This document shows positions 34,196 through 46,200 of a stretch of DNA of 64,000 nt, in pieces. Within the stretch, counting starts at the first letter, position 1. Every line of letters starts with the position of its first letter. The notes under the pieces were generated by a model. That model did no database searches. It had not been told where the DNA came from and was given only the letters and a program-made list of their open reading frames with translations. The DNA is taken from assembly GCA_034440575.1 (NCBI GenBank), contig JAOTOL010001000.1, positions 62,001 through 126,000 on the forward strand. Reading direction: 5' to 3'. Both the position numbers and the translations under genes were made by a program. Source of the stretch: Imbricaverruca yamaguchii. Its lineage: Eukaryota > Arthropoda > Thecostraca > Neoverrucidae.

Positions 34196-35457
34196 ATAGC
34201 CCCTTAAACTGCAAACCTACCAAAATATTTGAAATTTTTCGAGAAACTTTTTGACATTTAGAGAAAAAAGTTTTCTACTTGAAAAGCTTAAACTAACATA
34301 ATTTGACCAAACCCAACCCAATCGTTTGTTATATGGTGCCAAATGTATGTAGAACATTGTCTTGCATCCACCATAGAGCACAATAATACCGGTTTGGTTA
34401 GGTTAGGTTAGTTCAGTTTTTAAGTTGGAAAATTTTCCCACAAAAATGAAATCGGAAATTTTTATTTCAAAAGCAGCTGACGTTAGGTTAGGTTTGAGTG
34501 GGTTCGTTTTTTAAATTTATAATATTTTCAGAAAACATAGTGCATAAATGTTTGTTCTATCTTTTCTCTCCAAAGGAATGTTAGGATATGCTAGATTAGG
34601 TTATTAGGTTATGGTATGGATAAATTAATGAGTGAATCCACACCACATTCTCACTGGAGTCTAAAAGCTACAACGTAACTTTACTTCGACAACGTATTTC
34701 ACAAGAACTAATCTCGCTTCTACTCCTCACTCCTCCACAACCACTTCATTGATTGACCATAGAGGTCAATTAATGAAATGGTTACTTCAGTACCTGGATT
34801 ATTAATGCAAACAGAAAGAAGTCTTTTGAACCGCATGCAATGTCGTTCACAGTGCTGTTCTATCCACCTCCAACTCCAACCCTGACCAAACTTCAGGAGC
34901 GCATCAATCTCCAAAGCAATCTTCGGAAAAAGGTATGCATTGCAGCAAAAGTACTATGATCTGAATTCCATGGCATCCCTCTTGCCTAATAGTCCATCCT
35001 AGCCTATCTATGTAGATGTTTGACTTTCCTCAAACTGTCTGGAGAACTTGAGAGTTGAAATCACGTGTCAGTGATGAAACAAATGAGCTATTCCTGTATG
35101 CTTACTTTGCAGAATCGCGTGGCACAATGGCATGCCGAATGGGGAGTGGACATTGTGGGCAGGTGCCCCCCTGACAGGTTGTGGGGTCACCAAGTATCGT
35201 CTCGAGCTCTGGAAAAATTGCACCAGTGTCCTTAAAAATCACGTTCAGGCCCCCAAAAATCGCACCGGGGTCCCGAAAAATCACATGGGGCAAAAACATT
35301 GCACGGGGTCTTCTGAAAAGGACGCTGGGGCATCAAAGGATTTCACCTGGGCTCCTGAAAATCACGCTGGGGGCTCAAAAGAGTCGTGCTGGGGTTGAAG
35401 AAAATCACGACGTAGGCCATAAATGATCGGGCCGGGGCCCAGGAAAGTCACACTGAG
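34196..35457. other. Spacer of inverted repeat B
   Basis: 34230-34620 is AT-rich with TTAGGTTAGGTTAG words, related to the spacer of repeat A. 34620-35130 shows nothing assignable. 35200-35457 is the GCGATTTT / GGGGCCC array in reverse orientation (CCCGAAAAATCACATGGGG and similar) and runs straight into the right arm. Confidence 0.7.
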
Positions 35458-36246
35458 ACTAGGGGTACCAAGTATTGCCCCCAAGACCGCGAAAATCGAA
35501 ATAAATCAAAAGCCCACAAAACGTGTCGTGCCTCCCAAAACGTGTCCTATCCACTGAAACTCGCGCTTGGGATTCCAACAAGTGTCCACGGGGCCCCTAA
35601 ATATCGCCTTCGGGATCAAAAATGTCGTCGGTAATCCAAAAAATTAGTGTCAGTAATCCAAAGCGTACCGAGTTTCGCAAAAAGCGACAGGATCATAAAA
35701 TATGCTCTGCAGCTCACAATATTCACGCCTTGGAGCGCTAAGTAAAAGCATAACGGATATATAAAAATATGATATACTTTTTCGGTGACTTAGAAAAATT
35801 TCGCTACACCACGCACAGGTGTGGTGAAACAGAATCGATTTTCAAGTCATATATAAACGTACGCCATTCTTTATGGCTGTGAAGCAAGTATCGGTTCGTA
35901 CAACTGTGATTTGTTCGGCCGTACCACCGAGCTGCTTTTCCAAATGATCGCATTTTGGCTCTACGAAACACATTACGGCGTAGCTAAGACGGCGCAGGTC
36001 CAGCCGACGCCGGTTGAGGGCCAGCCGACCAGTCGCCGGCTACTCGCTCATGTCGTAATGTTTCGCAACGTGCGCATCCAGAGGCTGGGTCACCGTGGGG
36101 TCAGGGTCGGCCCCATGGAGGATGGAGGTCCGTGCCAATTACTTCGGCAAGTCTGTGTCACTTGCTCTGATAAGTGCGTGCTAGCTACCTAGTGGACTTT
36201 GTTTCAGTTATTTAGGCGTTAGTGTGCCAATCACCCGCGGAAGTCA
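35458..36246 (+). repeat. Inverted repeat B, right arm (789 bp)
   Basis: Reverse complement of 33407-34195; ends CACCCGCGGAAGTCA at 36246. Confidence 0.95.
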
Positions 36247-36400
36247 GTGTCAAATATTTTGCTACTTTCGTGCCGTTGTCTGGGCCAGCAACGGTTTCCT
36301 GAAAAGATGCTGTGCGGCTTGTGTGTCCAACATTGTGACGTCAGTTCCTGCCACGCTGAGCACTATTCAGCAGACCGGCGGGAAGCGCCGGGGAGGCGTG

Positions 36401-36436
36401 ATGGACCTGCTCGACCCTGTCTCACACCAGTTTCAG
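36401..36436 (+). CDS. Candidate first coding exon, function unknown
   Basis: An ATG in GC-rich sequence gives MDLLDPVSHQFQ and runs to a good donor (TTTCAG then GTTAGT at 36437). The upstream frame is open through KRRGGV. It sits just outside inverted repeat B, whose GC-rich outer half could hold a promoter. No next exon is identified. If spliced to the QTRT1 acceptor before 48942 it would make a short upstream frame ending in a TGA that overlaps the QTRT1 ATG. Too short to be confident. Confidence 0.25.
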
Positions 36437-37610
36437 GTTAGTTTGCGTAGTGCATCCTGTGTTACACCGTCCTCAACACAAGCACCTGTCCCACTACGTT
36501 ACACAGCATATATGTTTTGTCGGGTGCATAGTTAATTGGGTTGTCTACTTCTTTCGAGATTCCAAGACGGCTAAAATTCAACTGGAGATGGAATGTTGAG
36601 CAAACATGTTCTCTCATTTCTCAGGCAGGTGTAAAAGCTTCAAGTACGTCACAGCACCAGTCATCGGTGCATATATCAAACAGTTTTGGCATTACAATTA
36701 CAATTCTGATAAACACGAACAACTCATTATGAACTTCAACACCCCATCATGCATGTTCGAAAAGGTAGGAGACCACTTGCTTCCAGGCTCCCATAGCTGA
36801 AACCGCATCATTATATCTGAGCATACCAGTTAGAGAGTCCTTGTAGTGTTAGATAGCATGCTAAACAATGAGAAACAGGCATGAATTGTTCGCATGAAAT
36901 CAATTCATCACATATGAACTACCGGATATTGTCCCTTACCAATGCTCATATCGTAACATGCCGACAACTACAGATGGTTCTATGCTAAAACTGTGCAAAA
37001 CTACATGCTACATCAGGGGAGTGAGCAATAACCAGATCCAGTGGACGCTTCTGCTGCTATCTTCTGCACTACCTGGCATGCGCACTGATATGCATGCATG
37101 TATCTACTTTCCGCTAGCTATCCGCACAGCAGAGATTCAACCGTCGGCGTGAGGCCGGGATAGCATTGAGGATTTGCTTGCCATTAGCTTCCATGTTGTT
37201 TGATTTGTACACGGTGTATCCAGAGTTCTCCCACCCGGAAAGCGAGAGAACTGTTCCAGTGACACGCACCGAGGGTAACTCGGGTGTTGCACAGCACATA
37301 CAAGTCAATGAACTTATAAGGCGGCTACCGCTATCTGCTAACCTCTGCCACTGATGGGAGCCAGGGACCACCTAACCTCGGGCCAGATTTGAGTCCCGTG
37401 GAGCTCCAGCATAGTCAGCGTCGTGCGGTCTAACAACGCAGCAGTGGTAGCAAGCCGCCGGCTTCTCTGGTGCATAACATCACTTCACCGAGATGGATGG
37501 CCTCTCGGTCTGGCCTTGCCTCGATGCTGACCGGTGGCCTCGGCTGGGTCATAGCTTCACACCGGTGAATGTGGACCGTGCTGGCCGTGTGATACACCAC
37601 TACCCGGTGG
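36437..37610. other. No recognisable gene
   Basis: An 85-codon minus-strand frame (37114-37371) has plausible composition but no domain or splice support. Confidence 0.45.
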
Positions 37611-38370
37611 TGGACGGCACGGACGGTGGTGGACGGCACGGGCGGTGGTGGACGGCACGGACGGTGGTGGACGGTACGGGCGGTGGTGGACGGCACGGGC
37701 GGTGGTGGACGGCACGGACGGTGGTGGACGGTACGGGCGGTGGTGGACGGCACGGACGGTGGTGGACGGCACAGACGGTGGTGGACGGTACGGGCGGTGG
37801 TGGACAGCACGGGCGGTGGTGGACGCCACGGACGGTGGTGGACGGCACGGACGGTGGTGGACGGTACGGGCGGTGGTGGACGGTACGGGCGGTGGTGGAC
37901 GGCACGGACGGTGGTGGACGGCACGGACGGTGGTGGACGGCACGGACGGTGGTGGACGGTACGGGCGGTGGTGGACAGCACGGGCGGTGGTGGACGGCAC
38001 GGACGGTGGTGGACGGCACGGACGGTGGTGGACGGCACGGACGATGGTGGACGGCACGGGCGGTGGTGGACGGCACGGGCGGTGGTGGACGGTACGGGCG
38101 GTGGTGGACAGCACGGGCGGTGGTGGACGGTACGGGCGGTGGTGGACAGCACGGGCGGTGGTTGACAGCACGGACGGTGGTGGACGGTACTGGCGGTGGT
38201 GGACAGCACGGGCGGTGATGGACGGCACGGGCGGTGGTGGACAGCACGGGCGGTGGTGGACAGCACGGGCGGTGGTGGACGGCACGGGTGGTGGTGGACG
38301 GTACGGGCGGTGGTGGACGGCACGGGCGGTGGTGGACAGCACGGACGGTGGTGGACGGCACGGGCACGTG
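37611..38370 (+). repeat. 19-bp G-rich minisatellite, about 40 copies
   Basis: Near-perfect tandem copies of CGGTGGTGGACGGCACGGG. Most variation is confined to two positions (GGGC/GGAC before the next unit, and CAC/TAC). The unit has no stop in any frame and 19 is not a multiple of three, so all six frames are open (up to 320 codons of Pro-His-Arg or Gly-Trp-Arg repeats). These are artefacts. Each unit holds four GG pairs in 10 bases, compatible with two-tier G-quadruplexes. Confidence 0.97.
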
Positions 38371-38647
38371 TCGTAATTACAGGCAACAACACGCAGTCAT
38401 TGTGGTTCTGTTACCATGCGTATTCCCAGAATCAATACAACCTCACACATTTGCTGGAATCTACGCAGTACACGAAGCTAATTCGATGCGTCAGTGCGGT
38501 GTGGCGAATGTATTGACCAGCCAGCTCGAGACTTGCCGAGGAGGTGACGTGCGTGGCAGGCGGAAGCCCAGTGGCACACCGCACCGCCCCTCGAGGCAGA
38601 CGTGAGCGGTGCTGTCGGAAAACCGTGGACGTTGGCGGTACTGTGCC

Positions 38648-38815
38648 ATGCCCGCAGGGCTGCGGCTTGTACCGGTCATGTCCTCAGGAGCGAGGGCCGA
38701 GTCAATCATGTCTTCAGAGGCGCTGCTCATGCCGGCCATGTCCTCAGGAGCGAGAAGCGAGCAGGCCATGTACATGCATTCAAAGGCGTCGCTCACACCG
38801 GCCATGTCCTTACGG
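38648..38815 (+). repeat. 30-bp degenerate minisatellite, 5-6 copies
   Basis: Units start CATGTCCTCAGGAGCGAG (variants CATGTCTTCAGAGGCG and CATGTACATGCATTCAAAGG). The period is 30 bp, with one 36-bp unit, so open frames repeat a Gly-His-Val motif. No independent sign of a protein. Confidence 0.8.
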
Positions 38816-39014
38816 CTTGGAAGGAGAGAATACTGCTCTTCCTGCACACACCATCCATTCCAAGGAGATCGTCTGTCGGCAAATAGCTGTCCATAACACG
38901 ACCCAGAAAATTGCATACATTTATTGCTTATTGGGTGTTTCACGACGCACTTTTATGCACGATCATAGCTAATGGCGAACCTCACGCTGTTTTGCCGGTG
39001 GGCGGCGGGATTAG

Positions 39015-39095
39015 CAAATGTCCTGAGTGGTGCGAGTGTTGAACCCGGGACCCTTGGCGCACAGTGCTCAACACCACTCGGCCATCCCCGCCCAC
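39015..39095 (-). mobile_element. tRNA-derived SINE head
   Basis: On the minus strand an A-box (TGGCCGAGTGG, 39074-39084) is followed 27 nt later by a B-box-like GGGTTCAACAC (39036-39046), the arrangement of a pol III type 2 promoter from a Leu/Ser-like tRNA. The tRNA fold is degenerate, so this is a SINE rather than a functional tRNA. The body and tail could not be delimited. Confidence 0.65.
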
Positions 39096-39344
39096 AGAAA
39101 AACCTCAGAAGATGATTAGCAGTGCTGCCAGCCAGCTGCTGTCGTGAATTATTGCAGGACGGTGCTGTCCAGTATTTCACATGTGAATATGTCACCTGCT
39201 CTCTGTTCGTTTTTTGTTCAGTAGAGAATATGGGACACAGTGCATGATTGCCCTACAAAGGCAACCGTGCAACGTATTATTTGACGCCAAGAATAAGCAA
39301 TCCCAAAGGAAAATCCACGGCTCTTTATCAAGGTATGCATACAT

Positions 39345-39735
<391 letters not shown>

Positions 39736-40772
39736 CGTCCGAGGCTGGCTTTTACCCTACTGTCCACCACGTTCACCAGCATTTTCGCCGGACGCCAGGC
39801 GGTCGCGGAAAGTGGAAGGCCGTTTGTTCTGCGCAGCAGCGAATCGCGAGAGGCCCAATCTCATTCACGGTGACTTCTATCTTCGAGTAGCCGCTTGTGG
39901 GAGAGGCAGTGGCACATCCAGCACTGAGCCACACAGGGAGTGTGGGGTAGGGTGGCCACCCGAGGAATCTCGAAGGGACATTGGTTGGAGACACGAGACT
40001 CATTAGCATTGTCACGTGCTCATTGACGATCGTAATCTCCTGTACTGTTACATGCATATTTCAACGGTACCTGGAAGCAAGACGTGTTTTGTTAGGCCGT
40101 GAGGTAAGGTGCGATTTAAGACAGGAAGAGGCCAAGTAATTGCTATGGTAGCGGGAGTTGAAGGCCTGAGTATTAGCGTTTTACGAAAGCTGCGGTGGCC
40201 TGAACACAGAACTGATGTCCAGACTGCACGCCATAGCTCCAGCTGAGGATGGTGTCCGGCGCGTGCTGATGGCACGAGCGTCCGAGTTATCGTGGCCAAT
40301 GGCAGGTGGCCGTTATTGGCTGCTGAGTCCGCCGGCGGCCATCAGCGGCGCCATCAGGCTGATCGATTGGAGCCGCGTGCTTGCCACGCAATGAGGAAAT
40401 CAGCGGGTCAGTCGGACCGGCCGAGAGGTGGTCAGCTCACGAGGTGATGGGTCAAAGCAGGCGGTCCGATCGAAAACTCGAGTAGATGGCGCGACTGGGG
40501 CGTGCGGCCGCAGCCCTATAATACTATATCCACAGACGCCGTGAAGGTTGACGTCAGACGATATTTGACTGATAGCTGCCTAACACCACACGAGACTGTT
40601 GTCGGTTCTATGTCGAAGCGCCGCTGACGTGGGCAACATCGCTCCGCAGTCGCACGTGTTTGGAGTGGATGGGCAGCGGCAGGTGGCTGTTGCAGGTGCC
40701 AGGTGCTCGTTCTTTACAATTGTGACTGACTGCCTTAGGCATGCGTGCTGCTTTGTATGCTTTTTATGGGGC
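39736..40772. other. GC-rich stretch, no recognised gene
   Basis: Contains GGCCAATGGCAGGTGGCC-type words near 40291 and a CCTATAATACTATA segment at about 40515. It could belong to the Gypsy element whose 3' end follows, but no Gag or protease motif is readable. Confidence 0.35.
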
Positions 40773-40895
40773 CACTCCCCCTTGATGTTGGCTTTGCCCT
40801 CCCCCCAATAATCATGACTTTTAATATGGGATCCTGTGGTGTATGTCCCTCCCATTCTTCCATTGGGCCCGCTCATCTCCTCCGTGTATTGTGTA
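40773..40895 (+). repeat. Dispersed repeat, CCCAATAAT / GGGCCCGC family, copy a
   Basis: Collinear with 42961-43083: the ATGTTGGCTTTGCCCTCC, AATAATCATGACTTTTAA and GTGTATTG phrases match in order. Class unknown. Confidence 0.6.
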
Positions 40896-40924
40896 TGCAT
40901 GGAGGAAATGGATCTGCCGAGAGG

Positions 40925-41390
40925 TAATTTTCTGTGGAGGATGCGTTTTCGTGCAGCGTTTCGTTCCCGGTAAGCGTTGGAAAACAGGCACTATCACCAA
41001 AGTTATGGGACAAACGTGTGGCGTTCCGCTTCCGATAATAAAAGTTTCCGCTGTCAATTGGACCATGTGCGCTCAGATGCAGCCGCCGCTTGTCCAGGCT
41101 CGTGGGTGCGTCACTACACAATGTTACTGGAATCCAATGACGATCATCGGACAGACAAGATGTTTGTGTTCTGCTTCCACCAATTCAGAACTCACCGACC
41201 GAGCACAGTCAGGTTGTGCAACCTGTAGCGACGGGTCGAGAATTTAGTACCCCAGAGCCAGTGAGCAGGGCTAGCTTATCACCTATCAAATCTGACAGAA
41301 GGGGCAGGGAATGTTCAGGCTCTCCGATGCTCCGTTGGTCAAACCGAATGCAGCAGAAACCTGGAGATTGAACATTTAAAGACACAGGGC
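40925..41390 (+). pseudogene. Ty3/Gypsy polyprotein C-terminal remnant
   Basis: VFVQRFVPGKRWKTGTITKV matches the C-terminal segment of Gypsy integrases (usually RNFGPGKRWLPGTV). After a frame change, FRCQLDHVRSDAA corresponds to the W-x-R-H-x-D-Q-L-R segment, and near 41320 SPMLRWSNRMQQKPGD resembles the usual RRSxRxRKPPDR ending. Frameshifts separate the parts and nothing upstream (reverse transcriptase, RNase H) is recognisable. Confidence 0.7.
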
Positions 41391-41520
41391 GCTGAGGTCG
41401 GTAGGTTGGCCTGGCTGGAGTTATGAACTGGGGGAGAAGCTGATGTCTCCGTTCTGAGATGCAGTGTGTGGAAGCGTGATGTGGTCAACAAAATAAACGA
41501 TCGTTACCTCAACCAAACAT
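41391..41520 (+). repeat. Probable 3' LTR remnant
   Basis: Directly downstream of the Gypsy C-terminus. It includes AACTGGGGGAGAAG (possible LTR edge) and AATAAACGATCGTTACCTC, the kind of polyadenylation segment found near an LTR R region. No second LTR is found in the window, so the boundary is tentative. Confidence 0.4.
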
Positions 41521-41620
41521 AAGTGTATGCACGTGGTCGTAGAAGTTGGATGCTCAAAGCAATGTAGAATGGCTCAACCACATTAACACTAATTATAATT
41601 ATAAGTGTAGGTATATCCAA

Positions 41621-41998
41621 GGGCGGTCCGCCCACTAAGGAACTTAAGGCAGTGCCTCACCTCAGTAGAGCTGAATGATCTGTCTTATATTATTTTCGTA
41701 CATAGCGATGCTCTTATCCATCGGAAAATCATAAAATTGGAAAGGTGACATTAAGGGCTCATTGGTGATTCGTAATTATCGTGAAAATTTAAGTTAAGAT
41801 CTACATATTAAATTTGGCAGGGGCGGTCGGCCCATGTGAGACACTAAGGCAGTTCCTCACCTGAGTAGAGCTGGTAAATACTTTTGTATGTTATTTTCAT
41901 AAAATGATGCTTTCATCCACTGGAGCATAGCAAACATGAAAAAACTGGAAACAAATATGCATTGGTGATTCGTAATTATGGTGAAAACTGAAGTTTAT
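41621..41998 (+). repeat. 200-bp diverged tandem duplication
   Basis: GGGCGGTCCGCCCACTAAGG at 41621 and GGGCGGTCGGCCCATGTG at 41821 start two copies that share GGCAGTGCCTCACCT, GTAGAGCTG and TTGGTGATTCGTAATTAT in order. The GGGCGGTC...GGCAGTGCCTCACC opening resembles hAT-type interspersed repeats. Confidence 0.7.
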
Positions 41999-42349
41999 TT
42001 ACATTTACACCATTCACATATTAGCTTCCAAACAGCTCTATTACTGGTCGGCAGAGCCTGGCCTCTCGCACATATCGCCATATATCGAGTTTTCGTTTCA
42101 TAACAAGCGCAGGGTAGGCCGAGCCCGCTAATATTGTTTGGTAATCAGTAACGTCACATGGGCTGAACAATTGCTCAGTCCCGTAGGCGCTCCAGCGAAA
42201 CTTCCGTGTTTTCTACACGATATTTCGGATCTTAAATACCATCGAAATGGGACAAAATGGAGTTCATTTGGAAGCTTGAAGGATATTGTTCACGAATATG
42301 AGTCGTATTTTCCATAACACTACTGCAACATAATCCCTCTACTATTATA
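41999..42349. other. No recognisable gene
   Basis: AT-rich; nothing assigned. Confidence 0.5.
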
Positions 42350-42690
42350 TTGTTGAAATGTTTGAATTTAACTGAAATGATGCAATTGGAGGTCATTAAT
42401 TCAAAATTAAAGTTAACCACAGCAGAACAAGTCTTTCTTCACCAACAGTGTATTAGAACACTGGAACCAGCTGCCAGAAACCATTGTCAGTAGCAGCACA
42501 TTGAACATCTTCAAAAACAGCATAGCCAATCATTATAAGAATAGAGGGCTTGCTTTTCAGTATTACAGGGAGGGCTGATCGACGGATTTGGTGGGCAACT
42601 GATTGAGTGTACAGAGTGCAACCAAGAATGGCCCTTGTAGATTATAGTTGCACTAATCTTTTATGTCTTTATGTCTTTATAACTAAAGAT
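42350..42690 (+). pseudogene. LINE 3' end (CR1/L2-like), plus copy
   Basis: Frame fragments FKIKVNHSR and FFTNSVLEHWNQLPETIVSS, then NIFKNSIANHYKNRGLAFQY, match the C-terminal tail of CR1/L2-type reverse transcriptases (FFSxRVVxxWNxLP). After the stop, about 100 bp of 3' UTR ends in TTATGTCTTTATGTCTTTAT. A second copy lies inverted at 47750-48110 and its frame shows which changes are private: here a deletion precedes FFTNSV. Confidence 0.8.
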
Positions 42691-42722
42691 AACTACTGCA
42701 ACATAATTCCTCCCCACTCGGT

Positions 42723-43083
42723 GCAGGGGCGTAAACAAGGGTGGGGGTACTGGGGCATGTGCCCCATGGGAAGGTGGTACCCATCCGGACAGGAAAAGGA
42801 CATTATATTTAGGCTACCGGCGGAGGCACCTATGCTGGCTGGAATACCACGCTCTATCACCCATGTGCAGATACGGAACCTGCAGCTAGTTGTCAGGATT
42901 GTTTTCCATTTTTCATTCATATACGTCTAGACCAGGAGTGTTCTTTTTGCATATTTTTGAAGGGCAAGTGCCATCTCAATGTTGGCTCTGTCCACTAATA
43001 ATTTAGACTTTTAACATGAGGTACCATGGAGCATGCACTCCATCGATGCTGGGCTTGCCATTAACTTCATGTATTTTGCACTG
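42723..43083 (+). repeat. hAT-like terminus and dispersed repeat, copy b
   Basis: CAGGGGCGTAAACAAGGGTG at 42723 resembles a hAT-type end. 42961-43083 is collinear with 40773-40895. No matching right terminus was found. Confidence 0.45.
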
Positions 43084-43142
43084 AAGTAATCAATAATAAG
43101 AATAAGAACAATAATAATAATAATACATATATAATATACATC

Positions 43143-43281
<139 letters not shown>

Positions 43282-46200
43282 CCGGCCATCTCGGGTTATG
43301 AAATTGAAATATATGAAAACCTCAATTATATTTTATTTATGAAAACTTCCCGGCAATTTCGGAAGCATTTGAACACGAGGGAGAGGGTTGAAATCCACTG
43401 ACTTCGGAACGATGGTGATAGGTTTGGCACCTTGCAAGGCCACATTAAATCGTTCATACTCACCTTAACATAAAATAATAATGGGGGCTTATAAAAAATA
43501 CTGGTCAAAATCCGGCGATTTTTTTCTGCTTCACCTCACTTGGGTGCCACTGACCGCCATTGGGTATATCTGCTGCAACTTAGAAAGCGACTGCAATCAA
43601 ATGGTGAACAGCCGATCATTGCGATAAGTTGATTTTTGACCCAACTGGAGAGCTACCTATTATTCATATGGGAAAAATTGGTTGTGAACCGCTGGATCCC
43701 GTCCTACCCCCAAAACCCACTTTTTTGTTTCGTTCCCCAGCGCCTTTTTTGGAAACATTAGCCCTCCCCTCTCCCCCTCCACTGGTAAAGGTCACAAAAT
43801 TCCTCGAACGAGCCAGGTTTAAAAGCCCCCGGATTTAAGCCATATTACTTTGAAGCTGTCGAAATCCCCCTCTCCCAGCGCCCACCACCCCGTGATGTTT
43901 AAGTATAAACGGCTCGTGGAGCAGCCAGGATTTCTTAAGTGGGACCCACGAAACAAGATCAACGAAATAGAGACCGCTTTCGAAGCGGGAAGCGCGCTAA
44001 AATGTTCGGTTTTGCGAAGTGCAAATATGTAATATTTATTGTGTGATCTGGTGTATTTTGGTTGCTTAGGAGAAGAGACGAGCTTCCGTCCTTTCCTCGT
44101 AACTCTGCGCATGGCCCTAGGAGCATCGCCCAGTGATATTCCACGTAGTATTTAAAGCAGGGCGGTTCTGGCTAAGCTAGGTGAGTGGCTAGTCTAATGT
44201 TGCTCGGTCATACCCCAAACCAAAATGAAAACGGACTCCGGTCATTGTATTTTGCTGTCCAGGAAATACATCCTATATATTTTTAGCACATGCACAAAAA
44301 ATGAAGCTGTGCCCAGGTTCCTCAGGTATTTCACGCTCATATGCGTTTGAACAACATTTGCCATCAGTCTAGAAATTGGTGGTACCCACTCAAAGGGGTT
44401 TCGGTACATACAAATCCCAAGTTTAATATAAATCATGTCCCGTCGGCACTGTCTCTTTTTGGCACATGTGCATCACATATAGAAAATATATGATATGTAA
44501 GCAACCGGTTACCAAAATCGTGGTTCTTCTATATCTATTATCTACCAAAACCTACCCGAACCCATTCTGACTCGAAGTGGAGCAGGTGTTCCTCTCCATT
44601 TGTTTACACTTCAAATTATGGATCGTTACTGGGCTTAACCATCTCACTGCAGCAGACATGTGGGTATTATCCATTGACGGATCCATGCCAGTTCTGTTGT
44701 CCCGCCAGTCGTCAGACAAATGTTAGGTAATAGGTAAGTGAATCACGCGCCAGGGCGTCAACTGTCGATGAATATCAATTCCTGGCTGCCTATTTATACT
44801 GGTTCGCATTACATATACTGGTTTAACAAGGCTATAGAACGCTGGCTTCATTCGCATTGGATATGCTGGTTTTATTTCACATTCACACAAAAACATGTAG
44901 TCTGGCATCACCATGTGTATTTGCAATCTCGGAATAAAAATGAAAATTGGAAAGTTGAAAATTGACACATAACATCATATATCGGAAACATTAGAGAAGC
45001 TACATTAAACTGTAATAAAATTATACGGTTCTTAGCTAGTCATAGCCTAGATTGTATGGCCCATGGTTATTCGATAGATCTAGCATACGAGATAAACGAA
45101 TTATAGCATGCGCCGTAAACCGGCTTCATCCAATAATTGACCGGATTTAGTACGTTTTTGTGCATTTAATAACACACACCAATGAGTAACATGCTTACTT
45201 ATTCTGACCAATGTAAGTCCGAATAATTAAGCACCTTGACCATTAATATCCACCTGGGTATAATCGTCCTTCCGGGGCTACGTGGGATACATCAATTAAA
45301 AATAGTTGTATCCTTCAGACTGATTCATTTTCCCCACTGTTTCATCCATGTACTTGGCAAAAATTGTACCCGAAATGAAGTTAGAGAAACATAAAATTGG
45401 ACATGCCATGCTTACCCCGGTTACCATTAAGCTGCCGTCGAATTAAAAACTGGGAAGCATCACATGATGCATTTTTATCCATGTCGTAGATGCAGTATTC
45501 CATCGGCCGAATTTTCATTTCCATATTGTTCCTCCCGAAGAGGTTGATTTATATCGAAATTATACATTATGCCTCAGTTTTGTGAAATCGCTGATCAATA
45601 AATTGCGTGCATGAAGTCTTTATCGTTTGGTGCGATCGTGCCGCACCAAAGACGTTCGATGTAAGGAGCAGGCACTGTGTGGTTTCCGGGGATCTTTACA
45701 TATGAGTATGCCGGTAATATTTTTGTTGGGGGTGGTTGGGGCATGATATAGCGTTGACGGAAGAAAATACTGTTCAAGCACGTTTCTAGATTGAGCATGA
45801 TAATGCGACCATTAATTTCCGTGGGAATTACATACCCTTCAGTTGGCGACTAAACCATTGTCATGCATTCCTATCTAACCTTCAGCCCAGCCTAACACAA
45901 ACAATCCTAACCACAAGCAAACCTAGCTTTTTTTGTCTTTTTGGACCTAGCCTAGTTCAACATCCCTTGCTGGAAAGCAAGCTGAAAACAGATTTGGATA
46001 ATTTTTATCCTCAATTACTGAAAAATTTCAAGAAATTAAATGGTGTCTCCTGTGGAAATCAATCATCACATGATTTTAGTGATGATTAGGATATTTCTAT
46101 ACTATTTTTTCTTGAAATTCAGTCTCAGGCTTGGAATACAAACAACTTAACCCTGTCTTGACAGGGTTTAAGACCAGGAAAGCTAATTAACACTGGTGTT

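Noticed and set aside
32300..34620. Interstitial telomere (TTAGG repeats)
   Set aside because: Only two to four consecutive TTAGG-like units, embedded in AT-rich interspersed repeat sequence.
35911..36192. 93-codon frame found in both arms of inverted repeat B
   Set aside because: Presence in both arms is due to the duplication itself, not selection. It starts at a TTG and has no recognised domain.
37611..38370. CRISPR-like array
   Set aside because: Contiguous repeats without spacers in a eukaryotic genome; all arrays in the window are plain tandem repeats.
37430..38605. Open frames of up to 320 codons on both strands (Pro-His-Arg or Gly-Trp-Arg repeats)
   Set aside because: The 19-bp unit contains no stop in any frame, so all six frames are open automatically. 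No domain, start context or splice support.
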